Shown: in pieces, positions 30,670 through 33,542 of the stretch
Numbering within the stretch: the first letter of the stretch is position 1
Layout: the number at the start of each line of letters is the position of its first letter
NCBI GenBank assembly: GCA_910586425.1
Contig: CAJUHL010000017.1
Span: forward strand, 1 to 33,542
Length of the DNA: 33,542 bases
Direction of reading: 5' to 3'
DNA from: an uncultured Bacilli bacterium
Lineage (GTDB): Bacteria; Bacillota_I; Bacilli_A; RF39; UBA660
Position numbers and translations under genes: made by a program
Notes under the pieces: generated by a model
Told to the model about the DNA's origin: nothing
What the model saw: the letters and a program-made list of their open reading frames with translations, nothing else
The model's database searches: none

Positions 30670-31926
30670 ATGGCAACAGTAAAATTAGTAAAGGTAAACA
30701 AGGTGTATGAGGGTGGCGTTCATGCAGTTCACGATTTCTCTATTGATATAAAGGATAAAGAATTCATCGTATTTGTAGGTCCATCTGGCTGTGGAAAATC
30801 TACTACGCTTCGTATGATTGCTGGATTAGAGGAAATTACTACAGGGGATTTATATATCGATGATGTTGTAGTAAATACTATGGCACCTAAGGATAGAGAT
30901 ATAGCCATGGTTTTTCAAAGCTATGCCCTATATCCACAAATGACAGTTTATAAAAATATGGCCTATGCATTAAAATTAAGAAAGGTTCCAAAGGAAGAAA
31001 TTGATGCTCGTGTTTTAGAGGCAGCAAAGATTTTAAAGCTTACTCCCTACCTTTATCGTCGCCCAAAGGCTTTATCTGGTGGACAAAGACAGAGAGTTGC
31101 TTTAGGAAGAGCCATTGTTCGTCAGCCTAAAGTATTTTTAATGGATGAACCTTTATCTAACTTAGATGCTAAGTTGAGAGTGGCAATGCGTAGTGAGATT
31201 GTAAGAATTCATGAAAGTGTAAAAGCCACAACCATTTATGTAACACACGATCAAATTGAAGCGATGACGATGGCTTCTAGAATTGTTGTAATGAAGGATG
31301 GCTTTATTCAGCAGATAGGGGAGCCTAATGAAATCTATCAATATCCTACAAATATGTTTGTAGCTGGCTTTATAGGGACACCAGCGATGAATTTTATTCA
31401 TGGAGAATTATTAGAGAATGGCGGCTTTAAAATTGATGATAGTGATGATGTAATTCAAATGACAAAGGAACAAATGCTTCTATTAAAAAATTATGTTGGA
31501 CATCGCTTGGTTTATGGAATCCGTCCTGAAAATTTGGTTTATGAAAAGGATGAGGCTTTTCATAAATTAGAAAATTATTCTTTAACAATGACAACAAAAA
31601 TGGTGGAATTGTTAGGAGATATAATCAACGTTCATGGTAGTATTGGACAAAAAAATATAATTTTAAAAACGACTAGTGCTTTTAAAATTAAAGCAAATGA
31701 AACAATACGTGTAGCCATTAAGCCAGAACAGGCACGTTTCTTTAATGAGACGACGACCAAGGCTATTACTATGGAGTATTATGATTTTGAAGAGGTTGAG
31801 GTAACGGAATCCTTAGATGAAGACAATGTTATCATTGTTGAAGAAAAAAAGAAAGGGCTAATTGCTAAAGCTTTAAATAAAATTAAAGATAGGAAAAAGG
31901 AAAAGGATGAAACGAAGGATTTGTAA
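30670..31926 (+). CDS. msmX: MsmX/UgpC-type ABC importer ATPase
   Basis: A 418-residue ATPase with Walker A GPSGCGKST (~38-46), Q-loop MVFQSYALYPQMTV, signature LSGGQRQRVALGRAIVR, Walker B VFLMDEPLSNLD and switch THDQIEA. Residues ~240-375 are the TOBE/regulatory domain of sugar-import ATPases. A charged, Lys/Glu-rich tail of ~40 residues (after ~378) is longer than usual. It energises the permease pair at 20777-22671. In many Bacilli this ATPase is encoded elsewhere and shared; here it is within the locus. Its end overlaps the last GH32 gene by 20 bp. Confidence 0.93.
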   Translation: MATVKLVKVNKVYEGGVHAVHDFSIDIKDKEFIVFVGPSGCGKSTTLRMIAGLEEITTGDLYIDDVVVNTMAPKDRDIAMVFQSYALYPQMTVYKNMAYALKLRKVPKEEIDARVLEAAKILKLTPYLYRRPKALSGGQRQRVALGRAIVRQPKVFLMDEPLSNLDAKLRVAMRSEIVRIHESVKATTIYVTHDQIEAMTMASRIVVMKDGFIQQIGEPNEIYQYPTNMFVAGFIGTPAMNFIHGELLENGGFKIDDSDDVIQMTKEQMLLLKNYVGHRLVYGIRPENLVYEKDEAFHKLENYSLTMTTKMVELLGDIINVHGSIGQKNIILKTTSAFKIKANETIRVAIKPEQARFFNETTTKAITMEYYDFEEVEVTESLDEDNVIIVEEKKKGLIAKALNKIKDRKKEKDETKDL

Positions 31927-33466
31927 TATTTTAGGATTTGCTGCTTTAAGCAGTGCTCTAAGTTTAACTGCCTGTACGACAAATGTAGAAGTGAAATCTT
32001 TTGAGGTATCTGAGGCTATAACCAATGCCAATGCTTTCATAAATCAAAATATTGCTTCTGTAACTAAAGACCTAAAGAATAGCTATCATTTAAATCCCCC
32101 AGTAGGATGGATAAATGATCCTAATGGATTTTCAGAATTTCAAGATAAATTTCATTTATTCTATCAATATAATCCGTATGAAGCCGTTTGGGGACCAATG
32201 CATTGGGGACATCAGACGACTAAGGATTTTATTAAATGGGAGTACGAGGACGTAGCCTTAGCTCCTGATATGGACTATGATTCTAATGGCTGCTTTTCAG
32301 GTACAGCATTAGTTGAAGATGGAGTACAATATTTAGCCTATACTGCTGTTACAGATGTACAAAATCAAGGCATGGCATATTCCTATGATGGAAAAACATA
32401 TAAAAAGCTAGATGAATTGCTTTTAAGTGGAAAGGATTTACCAGAGGGGTTTTCTAATACGGATTTTAGAGATCCTAAGCTGTTTAAGCGAGATGGCAAG
32501 TTTTATATATTAGTAGGAAATAAGGATAATCAGACAGGTGCCAAGCAAATTATTATGTTTGTCTCTGAAGATATTACAGGTCCCTATACCTATGCAGGTG
32601 TAGTATATAAAAGAACAGATTTGGGTGGTATATTAGAATGTCCAGATTTGATTACAATAGATGAAACAGATGTTTTAATTGCTTCCCCACAATCCATTAG
32701 GGATGAAAGAGAGTATGTATTCCAAAATGCAGATTCCTGTATTTATGTTTTAGGCAATTTATCTGTTCATTCTAATAAATTCTACCAAACTCCGCAAACA
32801 GAGGCAGAAGAATTTGACAAGGGCTTTTCCTTTTATGCTCCCCAAACGGTAAAAACAAAGGATGGAAGATGTATATTAACCGCTTGGATGAGAAGCTGGA
32901 GCGAACCAAATTTAACAAAGGAGGATGGTTGGTGTGGAGCTATGGTCTTACCAAGAGAGCTTACCATTAAGGACAATCACATCTACCAAGCTCCTGTACG
33001 TGAAATAAAAAATTATTTTAAAAATGAAGTTCAGCATGAGGATGTTTATCTTGAAAATCAAATTCAAATGCTGGATACTTTCTCATCTAGAACAGCAAGA
33101 ATTACAATGGATATTGATATTTCCTCTATTGGTTCTACCGGAAAGGCTGGCATTGAAGTTTTTAAGGGAACGCAATATTATACTAGAATAGGCTATGATG
33201 CAGGAAGAGGTTACGTGTATTTTGATAGAGTTCATTGCGGAAGTATGATGGATGGCGTACGTTATGCTAAGGTAGATCCAATTGATGGTAAAATAGGCTT
33301 TGAAATTTTTTTGGATAACACTTCCGTAGAAATTTTTATTAATGGTGGATATTATACGATGACAGGTACAACCTTTACGCCACTTGGAAATGATGGTATC
33401 GCTCTCTTTGCTGATAAGTGTAGTGCTCATTTTAGTAATTTAACTAAAACAGAAATAGTTGTATAA
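31907..33466 (+). CDS. GH32 beta-fructosidase lipoprotein (levanase/inulinase-like)
   Basis: A 519-residue enzyme with lipoprotein signal ALSLTAC (Cys23). It is a full GH32: nucleophile D71 in GWINDPNG, FRDPKLF and LECPDLI. WGPMHWGHQ, SFYAPQT and a C-terminal beta-sandwich ending SVEIFINGGYYTMT follow. It is anchored outside, where it would split fructan or sucrose before uptake. GGAAAAGG before the ATG lies inside the ATPase gene, so translation is coupled. It is closer in motif form to the cytoplasmic GH32 at 26862 than to the divergent one at 28235. Confidence 0.93.
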   Translation: MKRRICNILGFAALSSALSLTACTTNVEVKSFEVSEAITNANAFINQNIASVTKDLKNSYHLNPPVGWINDPNGFSEFQDKFHLFYQYNPYEAVWGPMHWGHQTTKDFIKWEYEDVALAPDMDYDSNGCFSGTALVEDGVQYLAYTAVTDVQNQGMAYSYDGKTYKKLDELLLSGKDLPEGFSNTDFRDPKLFKRDGKFYILVGNKDNQTGAKQIIMFVSEDITGPYTYAGVVYKRTDLGGILECPDLITIDETDVLIASPQSIRDEREYVFQNADSCIYVLGNLSVHSNKFYQTPQTEAEEFDKGFSFYAPQTVKTKDGRCILTAWMRSWSEPNLTKEDGWCGAMVLPRELTIKDNHIYQAPVREIKNYFKNEVQHEDVYLENQIQMLDTFSSRTARITMDIDISSIGSTGKAGIEVFKGTQYYTRIGYDAGRGYVYFDRVHCGSMMDGVRYAKVDPIDGKIGFEIFLDNTSVEIFINGGYYTMTGTTFTPLGNDGIALFADKCSAHFSNLTKTEIVV

Positions 33467-33492
33467 AAGAAAAAGCGTTATGAAGTATAAAA

Positions 33493-33542
33493 TAGACCCT
33501 ATAAAGTAGACACGAATAAAAAAAGGTGTAGATTCTACTTTG
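33493..33542 (+). mobile_element. Possible left end of an IS3-family element at the window edge
   Basis: TAGACCCTATAAAGTAGACAC is followed by an inverted AAAGTAGA (33503-33510)/TCTACTTT (33534-33541). This resembles the outer ~50 bp of IS150-type elements and shares CTATAAAGT with the IS end at 6511. No ORF is visible before the window ends, so the call is tentative. Confidence 0.4.

Overview
The window is AT-rich DNA from a low-GC Firmicutes/Mollicutes-like bacterium. It uses the standard bacterial code (TGA is a stop, TGG is tryptophan) and has strong AGGAGG-type ribosome binding sites and TATAAT-type promoters. Sucrose/fructan chemistry, surface lipoproteins and the absence of cell-wall or respiratory genes here would fit a gut-associated Bacilli/Acholeplasma-like lineage, but no marker gene fixes the taxon.

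Region 1 (1-1883) is more GC-rich than the rest. It carries the tail of a TipAS-domain regulator and an ABC-2 drug/peptide exporter (ATPase plus permease), and looks recently acquired. A LytTR regulator and a DUF3021 membrane protein follow (2264-3199). They lie between two diverged copies of a ~180-bp sequence. Region 2 (3468-6086) holds a decayed DUF5131 gene, a GNAT pseudogene with an internal deletion, an intact GNAT-Nudix fusion and a convergent lipase-like hydrolase.

Region 3 (6283-18662) is an accessory island between a tRNA-Gly/tRNA-Ser pair and a tRNA-Thr. Three copies of a sequence that first occurs directly behind tRNA-Ser (6448, 10086, 14439) cut the island into modules. Module A is an IS3-type insertion sequence fused to the TOPRIM half of an OLD/GajA-like nuclease, plus an intact UvrD-type helicase: a broken Gabija-like defence locus. 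Module B has a small integrase-core-like ORF, an ADP-ribosylglycohydrolase, gene scraps and a RhuM-family protein. Module C is a compact four-gene run: a 772-aa protein with a C-terminal RNase III-like domain, a viperin-like radical SAM enzyme, a small Smr-domain protein and a 54-aa Asn/His-rich peptide, ended by a long hairpin. Module C is the best candidate for an undescribed antiviral or RNA-processing system.

Region 4 (18772-19509) is surE. Region 5 (19537-33466) is a complete fructan/sucrose utilisation locus. A divergent LacI-type repressor faces a control region with a 19-bp inverted repeat, a perfect cre match and a promoter. Downstream are two Lpl/Ytc-type permeases, a Ca-site-containing solute-binding lipoprotein, a YesL-like DUF624 protein, a multi-CBM lipoprotein, a cytoplasmic GH32, two GH32 lipoproteins, a fructokinase and an MsmX-type ATPase. 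Surface GH32 enzymes would cut fructan, the ABC importer would take up oligosaccharides, the internal GH32 would release fructose, and the kinase would make fructose-6-phosphate. The window ends in what looks like the outer edge of another IS3-family element.
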